Positions 1-10,967 of a DNA stretch of 64,000 nt are shown here, in pieces. The position numbers were made by a program, and so were the translations under genes. Under the pieces are notes generated by a model. The model made no database searches. It saw only the letters and a program-made list of their open reading frames with translations, and was not told the origin of the DNA. Positions within the stretch are counted from its first letter, which is position 1. The number at the start of each line of letters is the position of its first letter. The stretch spans positions 183,450,691 to 183,514,690 of the forward strand of contig BTPG01000005.1 of assembly GCA_036245525.1 (NCBI GenBank), given 5' to 3'. Source of the DNA: Semisulcospira habei (taxonomy: Eukaryota > Mollusca > Gastropoda > Semisulcospiridae).

Positions 1-538
1 AATGCAACTATTCTTCAAAACGATGCCAAAATAATCAATAATTATTGTAACAGGGGTAAAGACATTGTGATCCAATTTGCAAAATCCCTAACCTTTTTTT
101 TTGTTTGTTGTATTTTCCGTGGTTTTTGAAACAGTGGTGAAACAATGAGTATTTTACGACGATAAATTACAAACTGTTATAATCAAAACACAAACAGCAC
201 ATTCGCGATCATAATGTCTGAAACAAACATCTCGAGAGACTGATGTAGGGCAGCAGACTGTTTAGACGAATAAACCTTTTCACAAGGTGGTCTTACAAAA
301 CACATGCTCTCTCTCTCTCTCTCTCTCTGGGGGGGGGTGGGGGGGGGGGGTTTGGGTCTTTTTACTTACATATGTTTTATCTTTTGCTGCATCGTCTGAT
401 GTATTTTTATATGTGTAGAGTAGCAGGACAGTTTGGAAGATAGGCATTGCTATGCCTAAAACTTTTTATCCTGAATAAAAACGTTTCATCATCATCATCT
501 CTCTCAATGCCTTGAAGAGAAAAAGGTGTCGTCTGTCA
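1..538. other. Gene-free left edge with microsatellite and repeat tail
   Basis: Contains (CT)n then a G tract (about 307-350) and, at about 405-500, a retroposon-like tail (GCCTAAAACTTTTTATCCTG then AATAAAAACG and CATCATCAT). No coding feature seen. Confidence 0.6.
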
Positions 539-745
539 TTAACCCTTTTCATCCTGATACACTACTGCTTGAAATTAATACGACAGTTCAATGATGGTGC
601 CAGAATAGCTTGGCACCTAAGGTGCCAAGCTATTCTGGCAGCACCCTTGAACAAAAATGGTTGATCTATCTCCTAAACTGTAATGTAGCCTTCATAGGAC
701 AATAAGCAAATTTTACAAAATCGGCATCAGGATATAATGGGTTAA
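539..745. mobile_element. TTAA-flanked hairpin MITE, copy a
   Basis: TTAA then CCCTTTTCATCCTGAT at the left and ATATAATGGG then TTAA at the right; centre is a perfect-looking hairpin GCCAGAATAGCTTGGCACC / GGTGCCAAGCTATTCTGGC. TTAA flanks with CCC ends are the piggyBac pattern. Confidence 0.75.
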
Positions 746-1404
746 ACACCATCATTTGGGTGGCTTCAGCCACAGTTTCAGCGACCTAAATGATGGTCTT
801 TAAATGATGGCTGATCTCTCATAACATGTTCAACTGAACATGATACATAATTATACACATGAATAAAGAGAAACCCACTGAAGTAAAAAAAAAAAAAGAA
901 GTTGCCATGCCATTCAGATTTGCAATAAAAGTTAGACGAAATGTCCAAAAGAACCGCCAACAAACACGAGAAATAAAAACCAAAATTACAAACAAACAAC
1001 AAAAAAAAAACACAGTCAAACAATGATATACATATCCAGTCATATACTATGGCACACAATTTCTCACACACAGAGGCACTGAAACAAAGAAACGTTTTAG
1101 TCGTCGAAGCATTTTTCACTTCAATATATATATATGGCAAGACTGATACGAAGTGTTGGTCTGTGATTCTGGATCTTACAGCCATAACAATTACAGACCA
1201 GCACACTTGAAATAACCTTTTCACTGCCAAGAAAAAGTGAACACGAGCCGACTGCAAGATATACATCCTCATCAAACGGCCCCAGCCATCAAACAAACAT
1301 AGATTAACCCATATCATACCGAGGATGAAAGCTTCAAATTTGTACACCGCCATAATGCAAGCTACATTATAGCACTTACGAAAAAGGATATAGACCAATG
1401 GCTT
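746..1404. other. AT-rich stretch without gene
   Basis: The long minus-strand open frame here (about 206 codons) is composition-driven: hydrophobic Phe/Cys-rich with A/T homopolymers and no recognisable domain. A short TATATATATA run is at 1121. Confidence 0.5.
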
Positions 1405-1476
1405 TAGTTCAAGGGTGGTGCCACAATAGCTTGGGGCCTCTCGGCGCCAAGCTAATCTGGCACCACCCTTGAACTA
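1405..1476. repeat. Core hairpin of the MITE family, copy b
   Basis: AGTTCAAGGGTGGTGCCA ... TGGCACCACCCTTGAACT with a short loop; outer arms of the ~210-bp element are absent. Confidence 0.7.
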
Positions 1477-1504
1477 TTTCAGTCAAACTTATTTCACACA
1501 CTGG

Positions 1505-2110
1505 TGTATTCCGTATGATAACGGTGAAAAGCGGTTTCGGTAAAGGCCCCGCCACACTTGCCGGTTGTGCCCTGATTTTGAAGCCGATTCTGATCCGATT
1601 GCGATCGGATGACGTCATATATCCAATCCGATCGCAATCGGCTGGGAATCGGGTGTTTAGAAACTGCTCTATTTTTCTGATCCGAATCGGCCCCGATTGT
1701 AAGCTTCAACCAATCAGAGCGCGTCTCAGTCGCAAAGCACGTCGTTTCAGTTTGCAAATGGCGGAAGATCAGTCAACCACTTTCGTTGCCGATGTTTCGC
1801 CCGCCTCAGTCTTCCCGAATATGACGCAAAACTGCTGATAATGCAAGGACATCATCATCACTGTCCAAACTAGCAACCATTTCGCTGAACAGGTACGACC
1901 TTGATCTTCGATTCAAACCGGTCGGCTAAATAAAGTCGGGGAATGTGTGGCAGTGCACACGTTTTTGCAGTCCGGTCCGATCACACTCCGATTCGAAACT
2001 GCTCAAGAATCGGCCTCAAAATCAGGCATGTGAGTTGCGGGGGCTCTTCAGGTGCTATGCCTCTTACTGAAACCACTTTTCATCCACGTTTCTTGGTCGG
2101 CTGGGGCTCT
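1505..2110. mobile_element. Possible ~600-bp TIR element with ATCGG-rich arms
   Basis: Left arm near 1523 (TGAAAAGCGGTTTCGGTAA, then CTGATTTTGAAGCCGATTCT) is matched in inverted order on the right, near 2090 down to 1990 (ATGAAAAGTGGTTTCAGTAA, CTGATTTTGAGGCCGATTCT on the minus strand). Interior repeats GATCCGAT/ATCGGATC words. No transposase. Superfamily not determined. Confidence 0.5.
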
Positions 2111-2990
2111 TTGATGTTGAATTCACAATGATTTAAAAACGCAATCTGCGTCCGCGGGCAGTGGATGGTTTCTCAATGAGGAATCGTTAAACTGCTAGGC
2201 GCTACCACAATTTCATCACAGTCAAGCAAAAGCTGAAAAAAAGTTATTCTGCAAATCGTGGTTCTGGTTTTCCTTTTATGATTAGCGATAAAAATACAAA
2301 CACTGCACGGCACAGAAGTGTATACTGATTGATGGTCTGTAACTGGACTCTACAGTCGTAAGATCTAAAATCACAGGCCAGCACATTTACAGGGCTAACA
2401 CTGAAAAAAAAAAAAGGAAAAACCCGAAAGGCAAGGGAGCAGGGGCAACCATAAGTAAGCCATGACCTGTCAACTACACCACCTGCCTTGCAACAAGCAC
2501 ATCAAGATGGCAGCAAGCAGGATTTTCTGGCACGAGTACATGTATTAGAAGAGGTCAGATTTTCAGCACGCAGCCAGAAAGGTGTTCACCTTGCTTTTAG
2601 ACAAAAGCAGAGAACTGAATTTCTGAAAAACTGTCAAAAAATATTAAAAAAAAGTGGCAAACACAATGACTAATACATATAACAAAATCTGTGGTTTCTT
2701 TGTGCGTACAAAGCAAAATCAGAAATCTTTTCCGAACCAGTAAACGGCGTGCACAATGTTAAAGAGTTAACACTTGAACAACAGCATGGAGGGACACCCT
2801 GAAAATCAAATGAGTATTGACTATAGACACACACAAGAGCTACAGCTTATCAGTGCTGGTTGTTGTAACCGTGCTAGTTGCTGTAACAGTGCTAGTATTC
2901 TGCTTCGCAAATTTCATTTCAGGATGCCAGACTTACAAATGTGTAATCAGAATATGAAACCAGCTTACCATAAGCAAGAGCACAGGTTCC
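2111..2990. other. Gene-free stretch
   Basis: Mixed A-rich sequence with A-runs at about 2405 and 2648. Nothing recognised. Confidence 0.5.
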
Positions 2991-3068
2991 CATGAGCCCC
3001 TGCTGTTGTAGAGAATCATGAGAATCGACGCCTCTTGCAGAGGCTCATGATAATTTATCCCTCTTGCA
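2991..3068. repeat. CATAGATCCTCATGAG hairpin family, degenerate copy
   Basis: CATGAGCCCCTGCTG ... ATCATGAGAATCGACGCCTCTTGCA followed by a second diverged arm ending CCTCTTGCATG. Confidence 0.55.
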
Positions 3069-3418
3069 TGTGGAAATGACTGACAGACTGTTAAAGACTG
3101 TTTCTTTTCTTTTTCTCCTAAAGATTAACCGGGTACAGGCGCAGGATTTGTGGAGCTATGCTTTAGCGCCGACAGCTAGGATTCAAATGACGCGCCTTGT
3201 GTGTTTTCATACACCATCCAGCATGATACACCATTGGTTCTATTTACAAACTAACTGTCTGTTTCACCTGAATTATGTATATACAGCCAACAGTTCATGC
3301 TTCCATCGATATGTGCACAATATACTACCACTATAATCAAAGAACTCATTAGGTCAGTTTACTCAGTGGTGATGCATCGGTTTCAGGAAAGGCAGCCCTC
3401 CCAGGACATAAGTTCATG

Positions 3419-3629
3419 AACTCATTCAGCCCGACGGCCGTATTTTCCAAATTTTGGAGGCGTTATCTAACGACTATGCGCCAGTTGCAGGCGATGGATC
3501 GACCATGATAGTTCAAGGGTAGTGTCAGATTAGCTCGGCGCTAAGGGCGCCGAGCTAATCTGGCACTACCCTTGAATTATCATGGTCGGCCCATCTCCTG
3601 CTGTAGGGCGACAGGGCTGAATGGGTTAA
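3419..3629. mobile_element. TTAA-type hairpin MITE, copy c
   Basis: Outer arms ATTCAGCCC / GGGCTGAATGGGTTAA; core GTCAGATTAGCTCGGCGC and its inverse with GACCATGATAGTTCAAGG arms. Confidence 0.75.
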
Positions 3630-3818
3630 AAAAAAATAATAAAATGCTTCTGTGCAATAATAACCGGGAACTCCAATCAGATCTAGATAATCTCACAACG
3701 AAAGATTTAGATAATCTCACAACGAAGAAACTTTCAAATTGCTCGTTCGCAGCCTACAAGAATGTCCAAAGCTGCTCAACACTTTCACTGCTTGGACACA
3801 GCCGACAGCACCCAAATG

Positions 3819-3882
3819 CAAGCGGCATAGACCCTCAGGAGCCCCACATCTGTGGGGGCCCATGAGGGTCTATACCTCTTGC
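3819..3882. repeat. CATAGATCCTCATGAG hairpin family copy
   Basis: GCAAGCGGCATAGACCCTCA ... TGAGGGTCTATACCTCTTGC around CCCCACATCTGTGGGGG. Confidence 0.7.
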
Positions 3883-4072
3883 TGGCCTCATTTTTATCTG
3901 TGTCTCCCACACAGAGGTAGTATCAAAGGTCCAGCATGAATCTGCCATAGTGTCAGATAAATAATTTCTAGCCATTTACAGTAAATGGATTCACACCCTG
4001 TGTGAAAACTATCAGTGCAACTTCAGTATTCTGAAACGACAGTTCACTTCTGTCCATGTATCACCATTAGAT

Positions 4073-4073
<1 letters not shown>

Positions 4074-4103
<30 letters not shown>
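4074..4103 (+). repeat. Poly-C tract
   Basis: About 30 consecutive C residues; length is likely unreliable. Confidence 0.85.
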
Positions 4104-4550
4104 AGCGGGGCACAACAGGTTGCGACACAAGGTACAGGTTGCAGCGCTTGGCTTATTTGTGACACACCTTAGCGCGCTTTTTTTATGCATCTTTTTTTTT
4201 TTTACAGACTACTCTTCACATCATGCACATGCACTCATAATCATGGTGTGAGTTCATAACGGATAGGTGTCTATAGAAATACATGTACTGATGTAGGTAA
4301 AACTGTTTGAAACCACAAAACGTGCACTGTCTAAACACAAGCTATTAGTTTTAACAGCCAAGACCAAGCAGAGAGAATTTGTTAATGCTGAAAATAGTTT
4401 TTTTCAATCGCGCTTAAGATATTTTTGAATATTCCAAAAAGAAATCCTGATCAAAGTAGCTCAATTTATACCTAATCAGTAATAACCTTCCACACGCCTC
4501 CCCGCCTCAGAAACACAAACATCTCTAAAATTATAACACAAATGCATCCA

Positions 4551-4637
4551 GAAAGAGACATAGATCCTCATGAGCCCCTGCATAATGCAGGGGGCGATGT
4601 GGGGGGAGGGGGCTCGTGAGGATCTATGTCGCTTGCT
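4551..4637. repeat. CATAGATCCTCATGAG hairpin family copy
   Basis: GACATAGATCCTCATGAGCC and the inverse GGCTCGTGAGGATCTATGTC with a G-rich loop. Confidence 0.72.
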
Positions 4638-4739
4638 GACGGATGGCACCTTCTGAAGATGTGACAAAATGCTCCAAGTGTAGTCTGACTGCCATCGCCT
4701 CAAAAACGCAAAAGGACGAGTGCCGCAAATACCAAAACA

Positions 4740-4802
4740 CGGGGCATAGATCCTCATGAGCCCCCACAACTACTGGTGCTCATGAGGATCAATGCCCCAT
4801 GC
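4740..4802. repeat. CATAGATCCTCATGAG hairpin family copy
   Basis: GGGGCATAGATCCTCATGAG ... CTCATGAGGATCAATGCCCC. A further half arm lies at 4855-4890. Confidence 0.72.
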
Positions 4803-4890
4803 AGAGTGAACGCGCCTTCGAAGGAGCGACAAAATGCTCCAGACAGGCATCTGCGGGGATCATGAGCATCGAAGCCTCATGCAGGTGACT

Positions 4891-5413
4891 GGCATGTCCT
4901 GAAAGCGTGACAAATGCTCCAAGTCTGGCTCGAAAAGTGGCAAATTTGTGTAATGTCTCTGACTGTAGAGTGAGATCAGATTGCCCAACATCTTGGTGTG
5001 CGTCATCCCTTGTTCACAATTTCATCCATCCAAAACCTCAGCATGCGCACAATAAATGTTCTGATATCTGCAAGAGAGAAACAAATGACAATTACAAGAG
5101 GGATCAAAATGAAAATCAAGAGACGTGAAAGTCCACATCTAGTGAACTTTGGACATCAAATGTCAGGGAACCCATATTGATGTACTGTTATCTGAAGCTA
5201 GTTACAAGCAGTCACAAGAACAGTTGTTACAAGCAGTCACAAGTAAAGTTGGCACATGCCTGAAAAAGTGTTGTTATAATCCCAAGTTCATATCATCAGA
5301 CCTTGCTACAAGTGAAGCCGCCTATACAATAGACATAAATACGGTACAATATAAATAATTAATGATGACAAGATACCTATGCATGCTGATCTGAGATTCG
5401 GGTGCAGTTGCTT
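4891..5413. other. Gene-free stretch
   Basis: Contains a short local duplication (GTTACAAGCAGTCACAAG at about 5201 and 5225). No gene recognised. Confidence 0.5.
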
Positions 5414-5536
5414 GAGTGAGCTTAGTCCTGTGCCAGCCACTAAGCACGGCACTCCACTACAGCACCATAACACTCACCCTGCCTGCTATAGCGGAGCACC
5501 TTGCTTAGTGGCCGTCGCAGGATTAAGCTCACTCAT
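5414..5536. repeat. Inverted repeat, GAGCTTAGTCCTG family, copy 1
   Basis: GAGCTTAGTCCTGTGCCAGC and CACTAAGCA on the left; TGCTTAGTGGCC and CAGGATTAAGCTCACTCA on the right. A second copy is at 61668-61756. Confidence 0.7.
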
Positions 5537-5570
5537 GCAAATGGCCCCTGGACCTTACTGCATCCAGCCA

Positions 5571-5737
5571 TAACTCATTCTACCCCAGACACACCACAGA
5601 AAGATAAAGATCGACCATGATAGTTCAAGGGTGATGCCAGAATAGATTGGCGCCCGTATGTGTCCTGCACTGCAACGCAGTCTTCAGAGGACGACTTCAA
5701 AATTTGGGGATTTCGGTCTTGGGGTAGAATGAGTTAA
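5571..5737. mobile_element. TTAA-type hairpin MITE, copy d (partial)
   Basis: Outer arms AACTCATTCTACCCCAGAC / GGGGTAGAATGAGTTAA are present, but only the left half of the core hairpin (ATAGTTCAAGGGTGATGCCA) remains. Confidence 0.65.
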
Positions 5738-6114
5738 GTTTCGAAACCACAGACCAGCACTCATGTATCAACTCAAACCACACCCCACAAAAAAATGCCC
5801 GTACCTGCATCATAACCTAGCTCGTTCTCAACACGCAAGATCGTAGATGCGGCAAGATTTTTACTGCGTAGTACCAGCACCGATTTCGCTCGGCTCAGAA
5901 GCTTTAAATCCGTCCAGCTGCCCTCCCCCGATGCACTCAGACATTTCAAGACTGCAGCAGCTCTGTAGCCATCCTCCTCAACACTCTCCCCTTTCAGCCG
6001 TGCTGCAGGAATACATTATTAAGTTAAATGTTGAGCTTAGGAATGTATACTGATGAGCAAACGAAATGGAAACAGTAAAGAAATGCATCATCACTAGAAT
6101 TAAGGGAAACATGA
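5738..6114. other. Gene-free stretch
   Basis: No recognisable feature. Confidence 0.4.
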
Positions 6115-7081
6115 ATTTTTTTCTAAAATGTATTTTTTTTGAAAAATACTTACAGATGGCATTATATGGAATACACTCTATTGCCTAACGATTTCAGCCC
6201 AAAGTTGTGTCCCCTACACAACTGGGGAGGAGACACCAGGGATCCATGTATAGGAGCCCCAGATGGCCTCCCCTTACCACCCTATCTGGGCATGCTTGGG
6301 GCGAAAGCTCACCAGTTTCACACTTAGCCAAGGAGGCAAGCGGGACAGGTGGGAGGGCCATCTGAGTAATGCCATCGGTAAGTATTTTTCAAAAAAATAC
6401 ATTTTAGAAAAAAAATTATTTGTTTTTTTCAAAATACATTACCGATGGCATTACTATATGGAAGAATAGCGAAGAGGAGGAGGGTGCCGACACCCAACCC
6501 CCTGTACCTAACACCCTCTGCCGACCCACAAGGAGCACTCCCAACGATTTCAGTTAAGAAGTGCCCAAGGCATCTGTGGCGCGCAGAGGGAGCACTGGGC
6601 CGCGGAGATGTCGCCAACCATGGCCAGGGAGTCACGCTGGCTGGATAGGTCGCGGAGGTAGAAGCGGGCGAAGGTGGAGTCTGCACGCCAGCCTACCGCC
6701 GTCACAATGTCTTTAACCGAGCAGTTGCTGTCAAGGGCCGCGCTGGGGGCTACTGCTCGTACTTCATGCGCCCGGATCTGTAACCGTCTATCCCCATCCG
6801 GGGAGAGGTCTTGGTAGGCCAACGAATCACCCACCGCATCCAGGACGAACCGTCCGGGCCGAAATATCCAGCCTGCCTGGTGAAAGTGGTAAGAAGAGGC
6901 GGATACGCCCTAGACGGCGTGGCTTTGAGCGACGCCGGAAAATCTTCAGTGCCCGGACGCGACCCGCGGGATCGGGCCGTCCCTCTGAGTGGACGTACGG
7001 CAGCATAATTATATGATGCTCATCGGTCATCGACGCATACAAATTTGAAATGACGCATTGCTCTGTCAGTGAGCCGGTCAT
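6115..7081 (-). mobile_element. 3' end of a DIRS-like tyrosine-recombinase retroelement
   Basis: The coding part is 6445-7081 and the non-coding terminus 6115-6445. The terminus contains arms TAAAATGTATTTTTTTTGAA and, inverted, AAAATACATTTTAG, plus a third related block next to ACCGATGGCATTACTATATG. The sequence at 6142-6236 (GGAATACACTCTATTGCC, AACGATTTCAGCCCAAAGTT) reappears inverted at about 32600-32690, as expected for DIRS inverted terminal repeats. Confidence 0.75.
6445..7081 (-). pseudogene. DIRS-like tyrosine recombinase, C-terminal catalytic part
   Basis: Two overlapping minus-strand frames show PAGRVRALKIFRRRSKPRR (upstream) and IRAHEVRAVAPSAALD...VGWRADSTFARFYLRDL (downstream). 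HEVR is the HxxR box and the Tyr of TFARFY the nucleophile of tyrosine recombinases. The frames are broken relative to each other near 6830, and the N-terminal part and reverse transcriptase are absent, so this is a dead 3' fragment. Confidence 0.8.
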
Positions 7082-7280
7082 ATGACTTATTCATTTTTTA
7101 AACAATCACTGAGACCCGCAGTCCGCAATCAACAGAGTGCATCCTAGATTAGGGAGGCGGGAGGCCAGCTGCCAACAGTGATGGGTGACACTTGCCCCCT
7201 CTCTCGAGCAAATGTAAACAATACTGCAAGCATGGGCCGTGACTAGGTACACGGTCAAATATGATGCAAAACGCCTTCCG

Positions 7281-7286
7281 CCTGTA
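7281..7286. other. Left target-site duplication CCTGTA of the Maverick
   Basis: CCTGTA directly precedes the left TIR and is repeated at 24064-24069 directly after the right TIR. Identity could be counted as 10 bp (CCTGTAAGAG), but the last four bases also match the element end by chance; 6 bp is the Polinton norm. Confidence 0.85.
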
Positions 7287-7534
7287 AGAGATAGATAATT
7301 AGACAGGTGATGGGCACCCCTCCCCCAATCAATACATTTATTCTAATCAACTAGCCATTTAGACAAACCCACTCCAACCAATACACCCAATACCTTTATT
7401 ACCTAGCCATTTTAGTTCCACTCCAGAAATCATTCAAAGCAACGATTTTTGATCAGCTACCAACCCGCGAGTATTAAGGCAGATCCCCCACCCAACCTAA
7501 ATTATTAATGCTGTCATTGACTTCTTTAAACAAA
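7287..7534 (+). repeat. Maverick left terminal inverted repeat
   Basis: Reads AGAGATAG then, after diverged bases, GATGGGCACCCCTCCCCC, and further in ACCTAGCCATTTTAGTTCC, GATCAGCTACCAACCCGCG and CTGTCATTGACTTCTTTAA. The same blocks occur in the same order on the minus strand at 23816-24063. Both arms are about 248 bp but differ at many positions, so the insertion is not very recent or the arms differed at insertion. Confidence 0.93.
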
Positions 7535-9430
7535 GGCTAATTATTCAATCGGCATTTACAGTTTTACCTTTGTCAATGTAAACGACTCATTTACGATCAG
7601 CTGTTTTCGGGAAATGACTACTTGCGCCATTGTGGGAATTCCCGTTAGGCATTATTGCCGCAACCCCCCCACATAGAAGTAAGTGACGTCAATGTTGCTA
7701 TTAGCAACTGACCTCACATGCCTAGCTCGTGACTCTTAACACATGACAAAGTATTTCGCCATCGAGAGGGTAGGTTTCACTTTTTAATACAGTTAAACCT
7801 GTCTTTGTTTAGACAGGCACACTCAAATACATGTGACATACGCATCACACACAGCACACGCGGCATATTTACCATACTCAAAATACATGACACACGCGGC
7901 ACACTCTCCATACTCAAAATACATGACATACGCGGCATACGCGGCAGAGAATAATCCTTTCCGTAAATAAACAAACACACTTGACCAAATACATTTAACA
8001 GCTTTATCTGCCCAGTCAGGTCCCCCAACCCCTTGGAAACAAAAGGCTAGTTAAAATATCTTCCCGAGAAATAGTGACTACCGTACACGCCACCCACCAC
8101 TCAATGCTGTCAGAGTTGGCCTTCCTGAGAATACTTCCTGTTCATGGTAAACAATAGTCCTCTATGCCCAAATAGTGTGTGTGTGTGTCTCTCTCTCTCT
8201 CTCTCTGGTGTTTCTGAGAAATAGTGAATACGCAAAAACAAACTGCGTGTCGGTGGCTAAATGCGCAAACAAACTGCGTCATCATGACGAGACAGGGCAG
8301 GTCAGTACGACGATGAAAAAACTTATGACCCACTTCACGTCAATTTTATGCATAGAATTCGGAGCCCTCACGAGTTCTGCTCTGCATTGGCCCGCTAGCG
8401 TGGCTTGCGGCAACTGTTCACAGTCAATAGCCACAACTTCCGCGTTCCTGCCCTGTGCACCAATGAAAGAGTTGTGACTGGTTTTTAAGAAATGTTTACA
8501 ACAACCGGGCCCAAACAAGCATTGCGTCAGCTTTTCCGGACATTGCATCAGCCTAATTTTATTGGCTAAGAATTACAGTGCTTTCTCTCTTTGTTTGTGT
8601 CGAAAGCTTATCTCGGGAAACAATGATCTGAGTCTGTCTCTTGTCTGTCTATACATAAAGCAGTGAGTCGCTTCCTACCGGTATACACTGACAGTCTATA
8701 ACACGACATTGAAAGTAAAGGAAACAACTCAAAAGCTAAGTGAATACTTTTAATATATGTGAGCGCTTAGTTGGCACTCAGAAATGTTAAGTTGCGCATC
8801 ATAAATCAGATACAAATATATATTGATTGCTTCATTTGCTATCAGATATGCCTAAACACCTCACTTTTAATTTCAGAGAAAGAAAAATTGGTACTTTTTT
8901 TTTTTAATTTTAGAGATAGAGATAGTGAGGCATCTAAGCCAGCTTGAAAGATTTTTTTAAAACTGATTTCATGCCTAAACATCAAACACTGTGTCTCATA
9001 TTAACAACAATGCACTTCTAGAGATTAATTATGTCTTCTATTATAAAGCAAAACACCCTATGGCTGAAAAAAAGAAAATTACAAGTACATGATAAGGTAA
9101 CCTATAAGTTACTTGCAACTGACAAGTAGCTTTTAAGTTACCTCCTCAAGTTCTTATAAGTTAATTGTCATAAGATTTTAAAGTGACTTAAAACAAGTTC
9201 TTATAAGTCTCTTAAAACAAGAACTTACAACTTTTTGGATCCAAGTCACAACTTACTTGGACAGAATTTCCAAGTTACAAGGACAATATAAAAACTTTTT
9301 TCTCAATAGTGGTTTGGTGGTGGGGCAGATGGTGTTAGATGGGCAGACGTGAAAGGCATGACATCTCTTTGCGAAATGTATGACAAAAATAATTGATTAA
9401 CAAAACCTATCGTTACTTGCTTGTAAGTTC
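7535..9430. other. Gene-free left arm of the Maverick
   Basis: No open frame here resembles a Maverick protein. It holds two to three copies of a ~33-bp motif containing TACTCAAAATACATGACA (about 7870-7940), a (GT)n(CT)n microsatellite (8176-8207), and at 9090-9290 a run of related AAGTTACTT / AAGTTCTTATAAGT words in both orientations. The right end of the element has no comparable gap: genes start right after the TIR. This arm could be a control region, the grave of a lost gene (for example a protease), or later-inserted host repeat sequence. Confidence 0.5.
9094..9290. repeat. Cluster of short palindromic AAGTTACTT-like words
   Basis: Reading through, TATAAGTTACTTG, CAAGTTCTTATAAGTT, CAAGTTCTTATAAGTC, CAAGAACTTAC and CAACTTACTTGG recur within 200 bp, in both orientations, just upstream of the first viral gene end. 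Function is unknown; the layout resembles a protein-binding or replication control array. Confidence 0.55.
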
Positions 9431-10048
9431 TCAAACTTTTTTCATAGTTTCTTCTACGCCTATCTTTTTTCCTTGTTCTAAAAAAGATTTCTTTAGCTCT
9501 TCAACATTTACAGCCTGACTACGCATCTTATTCTGTATTTCAGACTTTTGTTGTTTATAGTTGGCCAAATCATCCTGGACTCTTTTAAATTCGTTATCGT
9601 CAATTTCATTATCTTCCAAAGATTTACTAATAATAAGTTTCATACTCGTCAGCTTAGCTGCTGCGAGCGTACTTAATGCTTCATGCTTCTGCAACTTAGT
9701 ATAAAATTTTTTGTTAAGGGCTTCCATACCAAAGCATGCCAGGCTTGTGGCAAGGCCAACAGCTTCAACAGCAATTCCTACGACACTTCCCACCCCCGTT
9801 GCAAACAGAGTTATACCTCCTACAGATAATCCGGCCGAAACCACCCACATGGCCATTGATGTGTTGTGTACAGAATTGAAAACCGTATTGTAACGGCGTT
9901 TACACCTCGAGTATTTTGCTTGTTCTTCTTCCAAATACTTCAACGCTTCTGTAATATTCATTAAACGGAATGAATCTGCCTTTAATGTTTTATCACGCTC
10001 AATAGGCTCAAGCTGCTCAGGTGGTATTTGTGGATACAAGTTCACCAT
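9431..10048 (-). CDS. Maverick membrane protein with central hydrophobic segments and coiled coil (205 aa)
   Basis: The frame is intact from ATG to stop. Residues about 63-108 form a long hydrophobic, Gly/Ala-rich stretch (MWVVSAGLSVGGITLF then further VG-rich sequence), enough for one or two membrane helices; the C-terminal third is charged and predicted helical, with an IDDNEFKRVQDDLANYK segment. Proteins of this layout recur, by memory, in invertebrate Maverick loci (corals, hydrozoans, molluscs), but I know no function. The start is preceded by CATAAAAA directly against the ATG, like most genes here. It lies 20 bp downstream of the 10069-10947 gene on the same strand. A membrane-active or envelope-associated virion role is only inference. 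Confidence 0.8.
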   Translation of the reverse strand: MVNLYPQIPPEQLEPIERDKTLKADSFRLMNITEALKYLEEEQAKYSRCKRRYNTVFNSVHNTSMAMWVVSAGLSVGGITLFATGVGSVVGIAVEAVGLATSLACFGMEALNKKFYTKLQKHEALSTLAAAKLTSMKLIISKSLEDNEIDDNEFKRVQDDLANYKQQKSEIQNKMRSQAVNVEELKKSFLEQGKKIGVEETMKKV

Positions 10049-10068
10049 TTTTTATGACAAATATTTTT

Positions 10069-10947
10069 TTAATCAGCAATTACATTTTGCAACTCTTCAA
10101 AAGTATACAATTTGCTGGCATAATAAAATGCAACAAGATCAATGTGTTCAAGGTTTATGTAAGTTAGACGAACAAAAGTTGTTTTGTCGACCACCACCTT
10201 GACAGCGGGAATACTGCTTGAAACATTAATAACATCATTATTTTTTGTAATAGCAATAAAGACCTTTGATGATTCTGTTACTGTTTCATTCCATGTAAGT
10301 TTAATTCCTTGTGCAATTTGAGCCTCTTTAGCAGAAGCAACAGATTTCATAATAATTTCAAATACTATTGTCACTTCTCTAGCCACGACTAAGCTTGCTG
10401 GCATAAACACAACAGAAGTATCTGATCTACCCTTTCTAGTTGTAAGAAGATATCTCCGTCTCTCATAATTTTCAACTTTCAGTTTTTCTCTGCTATTGTT
10501 GTCTAGGGCAAAACTTGGAACAAGGCTTACAATAAGCGGCCCAGAATTAACAACCTTCCTAAACACTAAGGCGCCTTCATCATCAGTGTATACATAAGGA
10601 CTAATAAATTCAATCTTTATGTCCCAGTCAATTGTGGGTGGTGGAACAGGCACAGGTGAAACAACCCACTTACTACCCACATGTATTAAGTTGTAAGGCG
10701 CATTATTTACAGGTGGAGTAGGTACACTAACATCACGTAGCTGACCAAGTTTAGGAATCTGTTTTTCACCATCTTTCATGTCAACAATTACTTTCCTCTT
10801 GTACATGCCATTTGAATCAAGTTCAAAACCATATATTTCTCCAATTTCCCCTTCCTTCTCAAAATCCTGTACGTCAGCCAAATCTTTCAACTCTGTTACT
10901 GAACACGCAACTGGTATGATTCTAGGCTTTGGACCAAGACCACTCAT
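10069..10947 (-). CDS. Uncharacterised Maverick protein (292 aa)
   Basis: Intact frame. I place the start at the second in-frame ATG (10947, MSGLGPKPR) because it is preceded by TTTATAAAA, the leader pattern shared by neighbours; the longer version adds only four residues. No membrane segment or known motif is visible; the sequence alternates hydrophobic and polar residues with a Pro-rich stretch (VSPVPVPPPT near residue 105), suggesting a mostly beta fold. It sits between the candidate minor capsid gene and the 205-aa membrane gene, with about 20-bp spacers, so it is probably expressed with them. A structural or virion-associated role is inference from position alone. Confidence 0.75.
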   Translation of the reverse strand: MSGLGPKPRIIPVACSVTELKDLADVQDFEKEGEIGEIYGFELDSNGMYKRKVIVDMKDGEKQIPKLGQLRDVSVPTPPVNNAPYNLIHVGSKWVVSPVPVPPPTIDWDIKIEFISPYVYTDDEGALVFRKVVNSGPLIVSLVPSFALDNNSREKLKVENYERRRYLLTTRKGRSDTSVVFMPASLVVAREVTIVFEIIMKSVASAKEAQIAQGIKLTWNETVTESSKVFIAITKNNDVINVSSSIPAVKVVVDKTTFVRLTYINLEHIDLVAFYYASKLYTFEELQNVIAD

Positions 10948-10967
10948 TTTTATAAACAAAAATAAAA

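Noticed and set aside
778..1398. 206-codon minus-strand frame
   Set aside because: Composition-driven, Phe/Cys-rich, crosses A-runs, no domain or homologous look.
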